Assembly: GCA_947450325.1 (NCBI GenBank)
Contig: CANFUT010000005.1
Location: forward strand, 1-64,000
Direction of reading: 5' to 3'
Length of the DNA stretch: 64,000 nucleotides
Origin: Flavobacteriia bacterium
GTDB lineage: Bacteria; Bacteroidota; Bacteroidia; Flavobacteriales_D; Crocinitomicaceae
Under the pieces are notes generated by a model, which saw only the letters and a list, made by a program, of their open reading frames with translations, was not told where the DNA came from and searched no databases. Positions within the stretch are counted from its first letter, which is position 1, and every line of letters starts with the position of its first letter. Position numbers and translations under genes: made by a program. Positions 25,875 to 34,127 of the stretch are shown here, piece by piece.

Positions 25875-26774
25875 ATGGAAATCAAATCAATTGGCAACAA
25901 AATTGCCGAAGCTAGAAAGAAAGTCAATTTGTCACAAGCGCAATTGGCGGAACATTTATTCATCAGTGCGCAAGCAGTTGGAAAGTGGGAGCGAGGTGAA
26001 TCAATTCCCGATTTAATGACCTTTATCAGACTCGCGAAAACGGTTGGCGTAGATTTGAATTATTTTTCGGACGATTTTAAATCAACTGTTGAAGAAACAA
26101 CGGAGAAAAATCCAAAAATTGAACTTGAAATTCAATCAGATGCGCCGAAACAAACTAAAAATAAATTGCGTTGGAACATGTCTCGCGGAAATTGGGTGGA
26201 TGCCGATTTTTCCGGATTGAAAAATTTGCAAGAAAAATTCAGTTCTTCCAACATGAAAAAATGCAAATTCATTGGTTCTGAATTGAATGGATTAATTTTG
26301 AAAAGCAATAATATCGATGGCTGTGATTTTTCCAAGTCAGAAATCAACCAAAGTCAAATCCAAAATTCAAATATTGTGCACACCAATTTCAGCGATTGCA
26401 CTTTAAAAGAAACAACATTTTCTGGCAGTTTCATCATGGATTGCGACTTTTCAAATGCAGATTTGTCTGGCGCCATTTTCAAATACGGTGGAATTCAAAA
26501 AAATCCCATGAACAATGCCGTTTTGAATCAAACTACTTTCAATGGGATGTACATTGCTGAAATCATTTTCGAAGGAAATGTGGAAGATTGTTATTTCGAA
26601 AATTGTGATTTCAAACACGTTGTTTTTCAAAATGCCTTGCTAAAAAACACATTCTTCAAAGGCGGAAGTTTAAAGAAAATCAAATTTGAAGCTTGTCAAG
26701 CAGATCGATTAAAGTATGAATTTTTGAGAAGTGGCAAAGCAGATTTGAGTGGAGTAGAATTGTTGAATGATTGA
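25875..26774 (+). CDS. XRE-family regulator fused to pentapeptide repeats
   Basis: A protein of 299 residues. Residues 1-65 form a helix-turn-helix of the XRE/Cro type (IAEARKKVNLSQAQLAEHLF, AVGKWERGESIPD). After an acidic-to-basic linker, residues about 95-290 are a right-handed pentapeptide-repeat helix with units such as CDFSK, TNFSD, CDFSN, ADLSG and CDFKH. Pentapeptide folds mimic DNA or serve as protein docking surfaces; here they probably control or partner the DNA-binding head. The gene opens the stress-type cluster (25.8-31.4 kb) but has its own standard promoter. The operator and effector are unknown. Confidence 0.85.
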   Translation: MEIKSIGNKIAEARKKVNLSQAQLAEHLFISAQAVGKWERGESIPDLMTFIRLAKTVGVDLNYFSDDFKSTVEETTEKNPKIELEIQSDAPKQTKNKLRWNMSRGNWVDADFSGLKNLQEKFSSSNMKKCKFIGSELNGLILKSNNIDGCDFSKSEINQSQIQNSNIVHTNFSDCTLKETTFSGSFIMDCDFSNADLSGAIFKYGGIQKNPMNNAVLNQTTFNGMYIAEIIFEGNVEDCYFENCDFKHVVFQNALLKNTFFKGGSLKKIKFEACQADRLKYEFLRSGKADLSGVELLND

Positions 26775-26833
26775 AATTTTAGCTGTTTAATTCAATTCAA
26801 ACTGTAAATCATGCAATTAATTGCAATTATTAT

Positions 26834-26890
26834 GTAAGAGCTATAAATCGCCTATTTCTGAACTTTGTGTTGTTGTGAAAATCTATTCAT
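26834..26890 (+). promoter_or_regulatory. Non-standard shared promoter, copy A
   Basis: GTAAGAG at 26834-26840, TATAAA at 26842-26847, then TTTCTGAACTTTGT and TTGTTGTGAAAAT. The same order, spacing and bases recur at 29891-29946 before the BON-domain gene. The region replaces the usual TTG with GTAAGAG at the -33 position and has ACTTTG at the -7 position, as expected for an alternative or ECF sigma factor. It drives the His-rich protein gene at 26909. Confidence 0.7.
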
Positions 26891-26908
26891 AATGTAAAAA
26901 ATACCACA

Positions 26909-27166
26909 ATGAAAAATTCAGAAACAAACAGTAAAACAGAATTGGAAATTATTCCACAAACAGAAAATCAAAAAGGGATTGACAACCATAAAAAAGCGGC
27001 TTCGCATTTTGAAGCGGCTGCAAAAAGTCATATAGAAGCTGCAAGGCATCATGAAAGTGGCAATCACGAAAAAGCAGCAAAATGCACAGTGGAAGCGCAT
27101 GGTCATTCTTGTGCAGCAAATGAGGCCCAAAAAGAAGATGTCAAGCATCATACAGCCAGATTTTAA
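26909..27166 (+). CDS. Small His/Ala-rich helical protein
   Basis: A protein of 85 residues. The second half is one amphipathic helix rich in Ala, His, Glu and Lys with HxxAAxH-type spacing (HKKAASHFEAAAKSHIEAAR, HHESGNHEKAAKC) and two cysteines. It could bind metal or form a coiled coil. It has no signal peptide. It is first in a run with lipocalin, PfpI and dehydrogenase genes and is driven by the unusual promoter shared with the BON gene. The end overlaps the lipocalin start by 29 bases. The family is not recognised with certainty; similar short proteins occur near Dps/BON genes in Bacteroidota. Confidence 0.65.
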   Translation: MKNSETNSKTELEIIPQTENQKGIDNHKKAASHFEAAAKSHIEAARHHESGNHEKAAKCTVEAHGHSCAANEAQKEDVKHHTARF

Positions 27167-27707
27167 GATTTACAAGAATTACTTGCAAGCATTGAATAAA
27201 TCGGTGCTAATAAGTTTTTTTTTTACAATACTTACAGCAACTTCTATGTCGCAAAAATTGCAAACTGTTCCTCATGTTGATTTAAAAAAATATGAAGGTA
27301 AGTGGTATGAAATTGCATCGTTGCCACAGCGATTTCAAAAAGGTTGCAATTGCACTACTGCAGAATATACTTTAACGGATAAAGATTATGTATTAGTTGA
27401 AAACAGATGCAATAAGGGCAGCATAAATGGAAAACAAACTTACATCAAGGGAAAAGCATTTGTCGTTGAAAACAGCGGAAACGCCAAACTAAAAGTACAA
27501 TTCTTTTGGCCATTCAAAGGTAAATATTGGATTATAGAATTGGCTGACAATTACAGTTATGCGGTTGTTGGACATCCCAATAAAAATTACTTGTGGATTC
27601 TTTCAAGAACGTCAACTATGAAAGACGCAACCTACCAACAAATTATTTCCAGCGTGCAAGAAAAAGGATTTGACATTTCAAAAATTAAACTGACTAAACA
27701 ATTGTGA
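27138..27707 (+). CDS. Bacterial lipocalin (Blc type)
   Basis: A protein of 189 residues from the ATG at 27138, which overlaps the preceding gene; a TTG near 27190 is an alternative. A hydrophobic export segment (SVLISFFFTILTATSMSQ) has no lipobox cysteine, so it is probably periplasmic rather than a lipoprotein. The lipocalin core shows DLKKYEGKWYEIASLPQRFQ (first conserved region), CTTAEYTL, then FFWPFKGKYWIIEL, YAVVGHPNKNYLWILSR (second and third regions). E. coli Blc binds lysophospholipids and is induced at stationary phase; a similar envelope-stress role is likely here. Confidence 0.88.
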   Translation: MSSIIQPDFKIYKNYLQALNKSVLISFFFTILTATSMSQKLQTVPHVDLKKYEGKWYEIASLPQRFQKGCNCTTAEYTLTDKDYVLVENRCNKGSINGKQTYIKGKAFVVENSGNAKLKVQFFWPFKGKYWIIELADNYSYAVVGHPNKNYLWILSRTSTMKDATYQQIISSVQEKGFDISKIKLTKQL

Positions 27708-27730
27708 GTTTCAAACAAAACATTAAAATT

Positions 27731-28429
27731 ATGAAAGTATTAATCGTAATGACTTCCCATAGCGAATTGGGAAATTCTAAAGAAAAAACTGGTTTTTGGA
27801 TAGAAGAATTTGCCTCGCCTTACTATGTTATGGCAGATGCTGGAGCAACAATAATCATTGCATCACCCAAAGGTGGACAACCACCCGTTGATCCTAAAAG
27901 CGAATTGGAAGATGCGCAAACGGCTTCAACGTTGCGGTTTTACAAAGATGAATTAGCAATTGATAAAGTGGCAAATTCCATCAAATTGAGTGATATTAAG
28001 TATCAAGATTACGATGCTGTTTTTTATCCAGGCGGACACGGTCCATTGTGGGATTTGGCAACAGACAAAGATTCAATTAAACTGATTGAGGATTTTTACA
28101 ATCATCAAAAACCAATTGCATTTGTTTGTCATGCACCAGCTGCGCTCGTGAATGTAAAGGCAGAAAACGGAGAATCACTTGTAAAAGGAAAACATTTAAC
28201 CAGCTTTTCAAACACAGAAGAAGAAGCAGTAAAACTGACCAAGATTGTTCCGTTTTTACTGGAAGACGAACTTAAAAAGCATGGTGCCGTTTATACCAAA
28301 GGTGCTGATTGGTCATCCTATACGCAACAAGATGACTTACTCATAACAGGGCAAAATCCTGCCTCATCTGAAGCTGTTGCCAAACTTTTATTGAAAGCAA
28401 TCAAAGGCGAAAAACAAAATCATTTATAA
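27731..28429 (+). CDS. DJ-1/PfpI family protein (type 1 glutamine amidotransferase-like, Hsp31-type)
   Basis: A protein of 232 residues from the ATG at 27731; an upstream ATG-like codon at 27704 overlaps the lipocalin stop and is less likely. The fold begins MKVLIVMTSHSELGN and carries the nucleophile elbow AFVCHAPAAL with C133-H134, plus an acidic residue in YPGGHGPLWDL. Members of this Hsp31/YhbO-like group act as glyoxalases, chaperones or protein deglycases under carbonyl stress. It lies between the lipocalin and an aldehyde dehydrogenase with gaps of 23 and 8 bases, forming one operon that would deal with reactive carbonyls. Confidence 0.88.
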   Translation: MKVLIVMTSHSELGNSKEKTGFWIEEFASPYYVMADAGATIIIASPKGGQPPVDPKSELEDAQTASTLRFYKDELAIDKVANSIKLSDIKYQDYDAVFYPGGHGPLWDLATDKDSIKLIEDFYNHQKPIAFVCHAPAALVNVKAENGESLVKGKHLTSFSNTEEEAVKLTKIVPFLLEDELKKHGAVYTKGADWSSYTQQDDLLITGQNPASSEAVAKLLLKAIKGEKQNHL

Positions 28430-28437
28430 ATAGAATC

Positions 28438-29820
28438 ATGATATTTCAAACTATTAATCCGACAAACAATAAGGTCGTAAAATCATTTGATGAAATGAGC
28501 GATGCAACTGTTGAAAAAGCAATTTCACAGGCATCTGCTGCATTTGATGAATGGAAGCAAACGGACTATCAAACTAGGGCTCAGTTGTTATATGCTGTTG
28601 CAGGTTTGCTTCGAGCAAAAAGAAAAGACCTTGCTAAAATGATTACCTTGGAAATGGGAAAACTTGTATCTCATGCGGAAGGTGAAATAAAATTGAGTGC
28701 TGAAATTTTTGACTATTATGCCAAAAACGCAGAATCATTTTTGGCTGACAAAATCTTAAATCCTGTTCACGGAAAAGCTTTGATACGTTATAGCCCTGTT
28801 GGTGTTCTACTAGGCATACAACCTTGGAATTTTCCATTTTACCAAGTTGCCCGTTTTGCAGCGCCTAATCTCATGATTGGAAATACTGTGCTGATTAAAC
28901 ATGCGATGAATGTTCCCCAATGTGCCATTGCCATTGAAGAAATATTTGCAGAAGCAGGAGCACCACTTGGACTTTATACCAATTTATTGATATCTCATCA
29001 ACAATCAAGTAAAATAATTGGCGACAAAAGAATTAGAGGTCTTTCACTAACAGGAAGTGAGGTCGCAGGAGCAATTGTGGCTGCCGAAGCTGGTAAACAT
29101 GTCAAAAAATCTGTTTTAGAATTAGGTGGCAGCGATGCGTTCATCATTCTAGAAGATGCAGATATAGATCAAGCAGTAGAATGGGCAGTTGTTGGAAGGA
29201 TAAATAACAACGGTCAATGTTGTGTTGCAGCAAAAAGGTTTATTGCTGTTGAAAGTATTGCTGATACTTTTTTAGAAAAATTCACAGAAAAAATGGCGGT
29301 GTTGGTAGTTGGTGATCCGATGGAAGACACGACACATTTAGGTCCTCTTTGTACAGAAGCAGCGGCTGTAAGAATTGCAGACCAAGTGAAACGAGCATTA
29401 GATGGCGGTGCAAAAATAGTATTGGGAGGAAAAAGAGTTGAAAGAGACGGAGCATATATGGAAGCCACAATTCTGACAAATGTAAAACGCGAAAATCCTG
29501 TTTTTTATGAAGAATTTTTTGGTCCAGTTGCATTGTTTTTCAAAGTTAAAAATGAGAAAGAGGCCATTGCATTAGCTAATGATTCTCCTTTTGGTTTAGG
29601 AGGTTCTGTTTTTACACAAGACGTTGAAAGAGGCAAACGTGTAGCCAATCAAATCGATACGGGAATGGTTTTCATCAATCATCCGACTTGGACACAAGCT
29701 GATTTGCCTTTTGGTGGCACAAAAGGTTCTGGCTACGGAAGAGAAATGGCTCAATTGGGATTGGATGAATTTGTAAACAAAAAACTCATCCGAATTAGTG
29801 AATTGAGCGATCCTTTTTAA
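28438..29820 (+). CDS. gabD: NAD(P)-dependent succinate-semialdehyde dehydrogenase-like protein
   Basis: A protein of 460 residues of the aldehyde dehydrogenase superfamily. Key parts: NPTNNKVVKSF at the start, the cofactor segment GVLLGIQPWNFPFYQ, the general base in LELGGSD (E228) and the catalytic cysteine in NNNGQCCVAAKRF (C262, with a second Cys at 261). The C-terminal GTKGSGYGREMAQLGLDEFV matches the Sad/GabD-like branch acting on succinate semialdehyde or related aldehydes. It is last in the operon with the PfpI protein. The substrate is inferred from family; another short-chain aldehyde is possible. Confidence 0.88.
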   Translation: MIFQTINPTNNKVVKSFDEMSDATVEKAISQASAAFDEWKQTDYQTRAQLLYAVAGLLRAKRKDLAKMITLEMGKLVSHAEGEIKLSAEIFDYYAKNAESFLADKILNPVHGKALIRYSPVGVLLGIQPWNFPFYQVARFAAPNLMIGNTVLIKHAMNVPQCAIAIEEIFAEAGAPLGLYTNLLISHQQSSKIIGDKRIRGLSLTGSEVAGAIVAAEAGKHVKKSVLELGGSDAFIILEDADIDQAVEWAVVGRINNNGQCCVAAKRFIAVESIADTFLEKFTEKMAVLVVGDPMEDTTHLGPLCTEAAAVRIADQVKRALDGGAKIVLGGKRVERDGAYMEATILTNVKRENPVFYEEFFGPVALFFKVKNEKEAIALANDSPFGLGGSVFTQDVERGKRVANQIDTGMVFINHPTWTQADLPFGGTKGSGYGREMAQLGLDEFVNKKLIRISELSDPF

Positions 29821-29890
29821 ATGAAAATACTTTTTGAAATTTGAGCTTGCAAATCGGCAAGTGAATACTGCAAGTCATTTCAAATATTGT

Positions 29891-29946
29891 GTAAGAGGTA
29901 TAAAAAGCCATTTTCTGAACTTTGTATTGTTGTGAAAATTCATTCA
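29891..29946 (+). promoter_or_regulatory. Non-standard shared promoter, copy B
   Basis: GTAAGAG at 29891-29897, TATAAA at 29899-29904, then TTTTCTGAACTTTGT and TTGTTGTGAAAAT, ending ATTCA. It aligns with 26834-26890 with no large gaps and few mismatches. The BON-domain gene starts 20 bases later. Confidence 0.7.
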
Positions 29947-29966
29947 CAGTTTAATAAATTATCAAA

Positions 29967-30638
29967 ATGAAAAGTAATCAAGTATTGCAAAGTGACGTTC
30001 AAGACGCCATCAAATGGGAACCTTTGTTGCATGCCGCCGAAATCGGTGTAACTGCGAAAGAAGGTGTAGTTTCTTTAACTGGGGTTGTGGACAGCTATGC
30101 CAAGAAATTGGAAGCTGAAACTGCTGCAAAAAAAGTGATTGGAGTCAAAGCGTTGATTGAAAATATCGAAGTTAAATTTCCAAGTTCTTGGACCAAAACA
30201 AACCTTGAAGTGGCTAATGCTGTTTTGGTAGCTTTAAATTCTAATTGGTCAGTTCCTAAAGACAAAGTGACTGTTAAAGTAGAAGACGGTTGGGTAACCT
30301 TGGAAGGACAATTGCCATGGAATTTTCAGCGAGAAGCTGCAAAAAGTGCTGTGAATTTTTTAAGTGGCGTAAAAGGTGTTACGAACAATATAAAAATAAA
30401 ATCAGAATCACACAATGCCATCGAGCAAAAAGATGTGGAAGATGCCATCGGCAGAAGTTGGTCTGTTGATGACAGTGATATCAATGTGTCAGTTTCTGAA
30501 TCGACGGTTACCTTGAGTGGAACTGTTAACTCATGGTATCAAAAGGAAGAAGCTGGTCGAATTGCTTGGAATACGCCTGGGATTTGGCACGTTGAAAATG
30601 AATTGGCAGTAGATTACTACTATGCTTATGTTGATTAA
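29967..30638 (+). CDS. Protein with three BON domains (OsmY-like)
   Basis: A protein of 223 residues made of three BON modules of about 70 residues each: 5-70 (VQDAIKWEPLL, VSLTGVVDSYAKKLEAE), 75-145 (VANAVLVALNSNW, VTLEGQLPWNFQREAA) and 150-220 (VEDAIGRSW, VTLSGTVNSWYQKEEA). BON domains bind phospholipid surfaces; OsmY-type proteins guard the envelope in osmotic stress. No signal peptide is visible, so this one may be cytoplasmic or exported otherwise. It is driven by the promoter shared with the His-rich gene and followed by a strong terminator before dps. Confidence 0.9.
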   Translation: MKSNQVLQSDVQDAIKWEPLLHAAEIGVTAKEGVVSLTGVVDSYAKKLEAETAAKKVIGVKALIENIEVKFPSSWTKTNLEVANAVLVALNSNWSVPKDKVTVKVEDGWVTLEGQLPWNFQREAAKSAVNFLSGVKGVTNNIKIKSESHNAIEQKDVEDAIGRSWSVDDSDINVSVSESTVTLSGTVNSWYQKEEAGRIAWNTPGIWHVENELAVDYYYAYVD

Positions 30639-30645
30639 AATGTAA

Positions 30646-30686
30646 GAAACGATGGTTCCAAAAGTTCCATCGTTTCAATTTTTTAC
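30646..30686 (+). terminator. Rho-independent terminator after the BON gene
   Basis: GAAACGATGG at 30646-30655 pairs perfectly with CCATCGTTTC at 30667-30676, then AATTTTTTAC. Some read-through into dps is possible, since no clear promoter follows. Confidence 0.85.
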
Positions 30687-30718
30687 AAATAATTATTTAT
30701 CCCAAACAATTCAAAATC

Positions 30719-31204
30719 ATGCAAATAGAAATCGGAATTACAGATGTTAATCGTCAAGAAATTACCAACAAATTGTCAATCATTTTAGCGGATGAAACAG
30801 TTTTATACACCAAAACCAAAAATGCCCACTGGAATGTGGAAGGTCCAGATTTTTATGACAAACATAAATTTTTCGAAACACAATTTGGTCAATTGGATGA
30901 ATTGATTGATGCTGTGGCTGAGAGAATTCGTTCAATCGGACATTATGTGCCAGCAACTTTGAAATCTTATTTAAGTTTGACGAGATTGACTGAACAAACA
31001 AGCGAAAGAAACGACAGTCAAGGTTTTATCAAAGAATTGGTGGAAGACCATCAAAATATCATTTTCAATCTGCGCGAACACATTGTAATTTTTGCGGACG
31101 AACTACACGACATTGGAACGAGTGATTTTATTACAGGATTGATGGAAACCCATGAAAAAATGGCTTGGTTTTTACGTTCACATTTAAATAAAAACGAATG
31201 TTAA
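30719..31204 (+). CDS. dps: Dps family ferritin-like DNA-protection protein
   Basis: A four-helix ferritin-like protein of 161 residues. The ferroxidase region is visible: NAHWNVEGPDF (His, Trp) and FFETQFGQLDELIDAVAERI (the Asp/Glu ligands), followed by LREHIVIFADELHDIGTSDF and a C-terminal helix. Dps oxidises ferrous iron with peroxide, stores it, and coats DNA in stationary phase. The length is normal. A SHOCT-domain gene starts within its last codons, so the two are translationally coupled. Confidence 0.94.
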   Translation: MQIEIGITDVNRQEITNKLSIILADETVLYTKTKNAHWNVEGPDFYDKHKFFETQFGQLDELIDAVAERIRSIGHYVPATLKSYLSLTRLTEQTSERNDSQGFIKELVEDHQNIIFNLREHIVIFADELHDIGTSDFITGLMETHEKMAWFLRSHLNKNEC

Positions 31205-31407
31205 TCGACTACGATTACAACTTTTTAGGGATGCACCTTGGTTGGTGGATCCTTTGGGGAATTTTACTCATTTGGATTTTCATTGTTCCGTATAATATTC
31301 CTGGACAGAGAAGCAAGAAAATTTCGCCAATTGATATTCTGAAAAGTCGCTATGCTTCAGGTGAAATAAGCTATGAAGAATTTCAAGAAATGAAAAAATA
31401 TCTTTAA
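31198..31407 (+). CDS. Small SHOCT-domain membrane protein
   Basis: A protein of 69 residues whose ATG overlaps the dps stop region by 7 bases. One Trp-rich membrane helix (GWWILWGILLIWIFIVPYNI) is followed by a C-terminal SHOCT motif (DILKSRYASGEISYEEFQEM), a short domain that aids oligomerisation. Proteins of this build are common single-pass membrane proteins of unknown role. Coupling to dps suggests expression in the same stress state. Confidence 0.85.
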   Translation: MLIDYDYNFLGMHLGWWILWGILLIWIFIVPYNIPGQRSKKISPIDILKSRYASGEISYEEFQEMKKYL

Positions 31408-31436
31408 CGCTTTTAAATTCTAATCTACTATTCAAT

Positions 31437-32114
31437 ATGTGTTTTTCAGCAAGTGCAAGTTTTTCAGCAAGTGCAAGTTTTACAGCAGGAGCAGTACTAT
31501 CAATCATCGGAGTAGCTTCAATCACCAAAGTCAAACATCCCTCACATCTTCTATTTGCTAGTATTCCGCTACTTTTTGGGATACAGCAAATAGCAGAAGG
31601 ATTTCTTTGGGTTACTTTGCCAAATCCTGAATATGAGCAAATTCAAAAACTTTTTACTTACATTTTTCTATTCTTTGCACAAACGCTTTGGCCCATGTGG
31701 GTTCCTTTCTCAATTCTACTTTTGACTCCACAAATTTCAAGAAAATTTTCTGCAAAGGTGCTAGTTTCTTGTGGTTTTGTGTTGGGGATTTTTCTCTTTT
31801 GTTTTCTATTAAATTTTGATGTCAGCGCCAAAATAGTGGAACAACACATCGTTTATTATCAAGATTATCCGACATCTTTTAGATTAATTGGAGTCATTCT
31901 TTATATGTTGGCGACCATCATTCCTCCGTTTTTTTCGAAAATCAAATACATGTGGTTATTGGGGACCACGATTTTGATTTCATACATCATCACTGCCATT
32001 TTTTACAACCATTACCTGCTCTCAGTTTGGTGCTTTTTCTCGTCAGTGATTAGTTTGTCTATCTATTTGATAATTAAACATGATAATCGGTCAGAAAAAA
32101 CATTTGTGAAATAA
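31437..32114 (+). CDS. Polytopic membrane protein (DUF6629-like)
   Basis: A protein of 225 residues with about seven hydrophobic segments. It begins MCFSASASF and then repeats FSASASF before TAGAVLSIIGVASI; the DNA shows the same 18 bases twice in a row at 31443-31478, a recent tandem duplication of six codons. The MCFSASASFxAGxxL start, FGIQQIAEGFLW and AQTLWPMWVPFSI are as I remember for DUF6629 proteins. The function is unknown. It follows the SHOCT gene by 29 bases and may be the end of that transcript. Confidence 0.7.
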   Translation: MCFSASASFSASASFTAGAVLSIIGVASITKVKHPSHLLFASIPLLFGIQQIAEGFLWVTLPNPEYEQIQKLFTYIFLFFAQTLWPMWVPFSILLLTPQISRKFSAKVLVSCGFVLGIFLFCFLLNFDVSAKIVEQHIVYYQDYPTSFRLIGVILYMLATIIPPFFSKIKYMWLLGTTILISYIITAIFYNHYLLSVWCFFSSVISLSIYLIIKHDNRSEKTFVK

Positions 32115-32168
32115 AGTTCTCGAAAATTAATTTTTCATATTTTTTTTTTATTTTTGAAAAAAAAAAAT

Positions 32169-33137
32169 ATGAAAAAACTAAACTATTTAACTTTAACTGC
32201 CTTATTTGTGGGGGTGAGCGCATCATCATTTACTCAGAATTACACTGACACAGCATATTATAAAGATGGAACAAGTATTCCTTACTTCATTAAAAATCAA
32301 AGTGATAAAGTTCAAAAATATAATTTTTGCATAAGTCCAATAACTGTATTGCCAGACAATGTCGTATTCATGTTTTCAACTACAGGATTTATGAGGCTTA
32401 ATAAAAAAATGTTTGTAGACGCAAGATTTGCAATACCATATTCTTCTTCGACGGATAATATAGCGTCTAAATCTGCACAAAAGGGTACTATAGAAGTTCA
32501 AGGCGCTTTTAATTATTTATTTGGAACAGTTAAAAAAATGAAACCTGCTCAGTGTTATCTTGCGTCTAAATATTTGTCTACATCAAGTGTTACTGTTTAT
32601 CAGATGAAATTCGAAAAAGAAAGAATTACTAAATATTATTTATCTGGTGGATTAGACTTTTTAAGAACAGCAGGTCAAACAAATTATATCGCAGGTGACA
32701 AACTAACTGAGTTCACTAAATATTTTATTGGAAATGCAAGTTCAGTTTCAATAATGGGCGGAATTACGAGGGAGCGAAGATATGGATATACTTATGGTTC
32801 AACGTTGCTCCCAAAAATTTTGAAAAGAAATGGAAGAATAAGAAACTATGCATATTTAACTTATGCTCCAGTAATAAATTATAGCATTGTTAGGACTAGT
32901 GGTTCAGATTATCAAGTTGTTAATACTGGTTATAATGTTCCTGATAAATTTCGAAAATTAGGTTGGAGATTTGGAACTGAAATTAAACTTAGCCCGACAA
33001 ATGTTTCTCCATATTTTGGTTTAGAATTTGGACGAATGCACGGTATCAAGGAGTCAATTTCGCAAAAAAGCTACTACGGATCAGTTTATGCAATGGTTAA
33101 ACTAGGTATCGAATTCGGGATAAAAGGTAAGAAATAA
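32169..33137 (+). CDS. Secreted/outer-membrane hypothetical protein
   Basis: A protein of 322 residues from the ATG at 32169. An ATG-like start at 32154 would lie within the -7 box TATTTTTG (32149-32156), so it is rejected. A signal peptide (LNYLTLTALFVGVSASSFTQ) is followed by a strand-rich body with alternating aromatic residues and a C-terminus reading SVYAMVKLGIEFGIKGKK, like a small beta-barrel. No family was recognised. A bidirectional terminator separates it from the convergent hydrolase gene. Confidence 0.65.
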   Translation: MKKLNYLTLTALFVGVSASSFTQNYTDTAYYKDGTSIPYFIKNQSDKVQKYNFCISPITVLPDNVVFMFSTTGFMRLNKKMFVDARFAIPYSSSTDNIASKSAQKGTIEVQGAFNYLFGTVKKMKPAQCYLASKYLSTSSVTVYQMKFEKERITKYYLSGGLDFLRTAGQTNYIAGDKLTEFTKYFIGNASSVSIMGGITRERRYGYTYGSTLLPKILKRNGRIRNYAYLTYAPVINYSIVRTSGSDYQVVNTGYNVPDKFRKLGWRFGTEIKLSPTNVSPYFGLEFGRMHGIKESISQKSYYGSVYAMVKLGIEFGIKGKK

Positions 33138-33186
33138 GCTCAAAATGAGTCATCTTAAAATTAGATGAAATAATTTTTGAATAGAT

Positions 33187-33223
33187 AAAAACGACCAGTG
33201 GAGATTCTTCATCGGTCGTTTTT
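33187..33223. terminator. Bidirectional terminator between convergent genes
   Basis: AAAAACGACC at 33187-33196 pairs perfectly with GGTCGTTTTT at 33214-33223 across a 17-base loop. A run of A on one side and T on the other lets it work on both strands. It overlaps the last codons of the minus-strand hydrolase. Confidence 0.8.
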
Positions 33224-33982
33224 CAAAAAATCAATAACAATCAAATTAAATTCTTTCGGTTGATCAACGTTGACTACATGACCACAGTCCGAAATCACAT
33301 GCAATTTCGACTTGAGATGGTCTTTCACCAATTTCGAAATTGAAGGCAAAAAAAGATGGTCTTCGGCGCCCATGACATATAAAGTGGGAATGTTGGATTC
33401 GTTGATTCTGAAAAAATGCAATAATCCATTGACTTTTGAAACCAAATTAAACCAACGTTTGAATTCCTTTTGATACGATTTCTTGGCTTCGTTGATGAAC
33501 AAATTGCGCGATTCGCGGTGTTTTTTTTGAGGCATAATGACCAAAGCAAAAATTTTGTAAAGCAATAAATAGGGTAGAACCGATTTCAATAAATTGCCTG
33601 TATGCATCAAAATTTGACTTTTTACATTCAATTTCATCACTGCGCCACCCATAATCATAGAAGAAACCATCGTCGGAAAACGTTCAGCCAATTCACGGAT
33701 TATAATCGTTCCAAGCGAAATACCGATAAAATGAGATTTCGTAATTTTCAAGTGATTCAAAACTTCAATCACATCATTTCCAATCGAATCAAATGTATAA
33801 TTGCGTTTGTTTTTTCCGGATTTAGATGCTCCGTGTCCGCGTAAATCGAGCAACAACACATTGAAATCTTTCTGAAAATCACGGATTTGTTTGTACCAAA
33901 TCGAACTGCTTCCGCCAGCACCGTGCACAAAAGTGACCCAAGGAGCATTCGGTTGATGGTGATATATTTGATAGTTTAACAC
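33209..33982 (-). CDS. Alpha/beta hydrolase
   Basis: A protein of 257 residues with a GTG start. The oxyanion motif FVHGAGGSSSIW is at 18-29, LLLDLRGHGAS at 43-53, the nucleophile elbow GISLG with S89, a probable acid in VMGAEDHLF, and the catalytic His in CGHVVNVDQP near the C-terminus. The triad is complete. No signal peptide, so it is cytosolic. It resembles small carboxylesterases and 3-oxoadipate enol-lactonase-like hydrolases; the substrate cannot be told from sequence. It stands alone, convergent with a secreted protein gene. Confidence 0.88.
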   Translation of the reverse strand: MLNYQIYHHQPNAPWVTFVHGAGGSSSIWYKQIRDFQKDFNVLLLDLRGHGASKSGKNKRNYTFDSIGNDVIEVLNHLKITKSHFIGISLGTIIIRELAERFPTMVSSMIMGGAVMKLNVKSQILMHTGNLLKSVLPYLLLYKIFALVIMPQKKHRESRNLFINEAKKSYQKEFKRWFNLVSKVNGLLHFFRINESNIPTLYVMGAEDHLFLPSISKLVKDHLKSKLHVISDCGHVVNVDQPKEFNLIVIDFLKNDR

Positions 33983-34127
33983 TTTAATGTAACAAGCAAT
34001 TCGTTAATATGTTTGAGATTAAGGGACTTATTTTTCATATTAGAATTGAATGAAATTTCTGAAATTCAAAACTTCGAAGAAAATTAGTTTTACATTTGAG
34101 TTTTAATGTTAGTTAATTGTAAACAAA

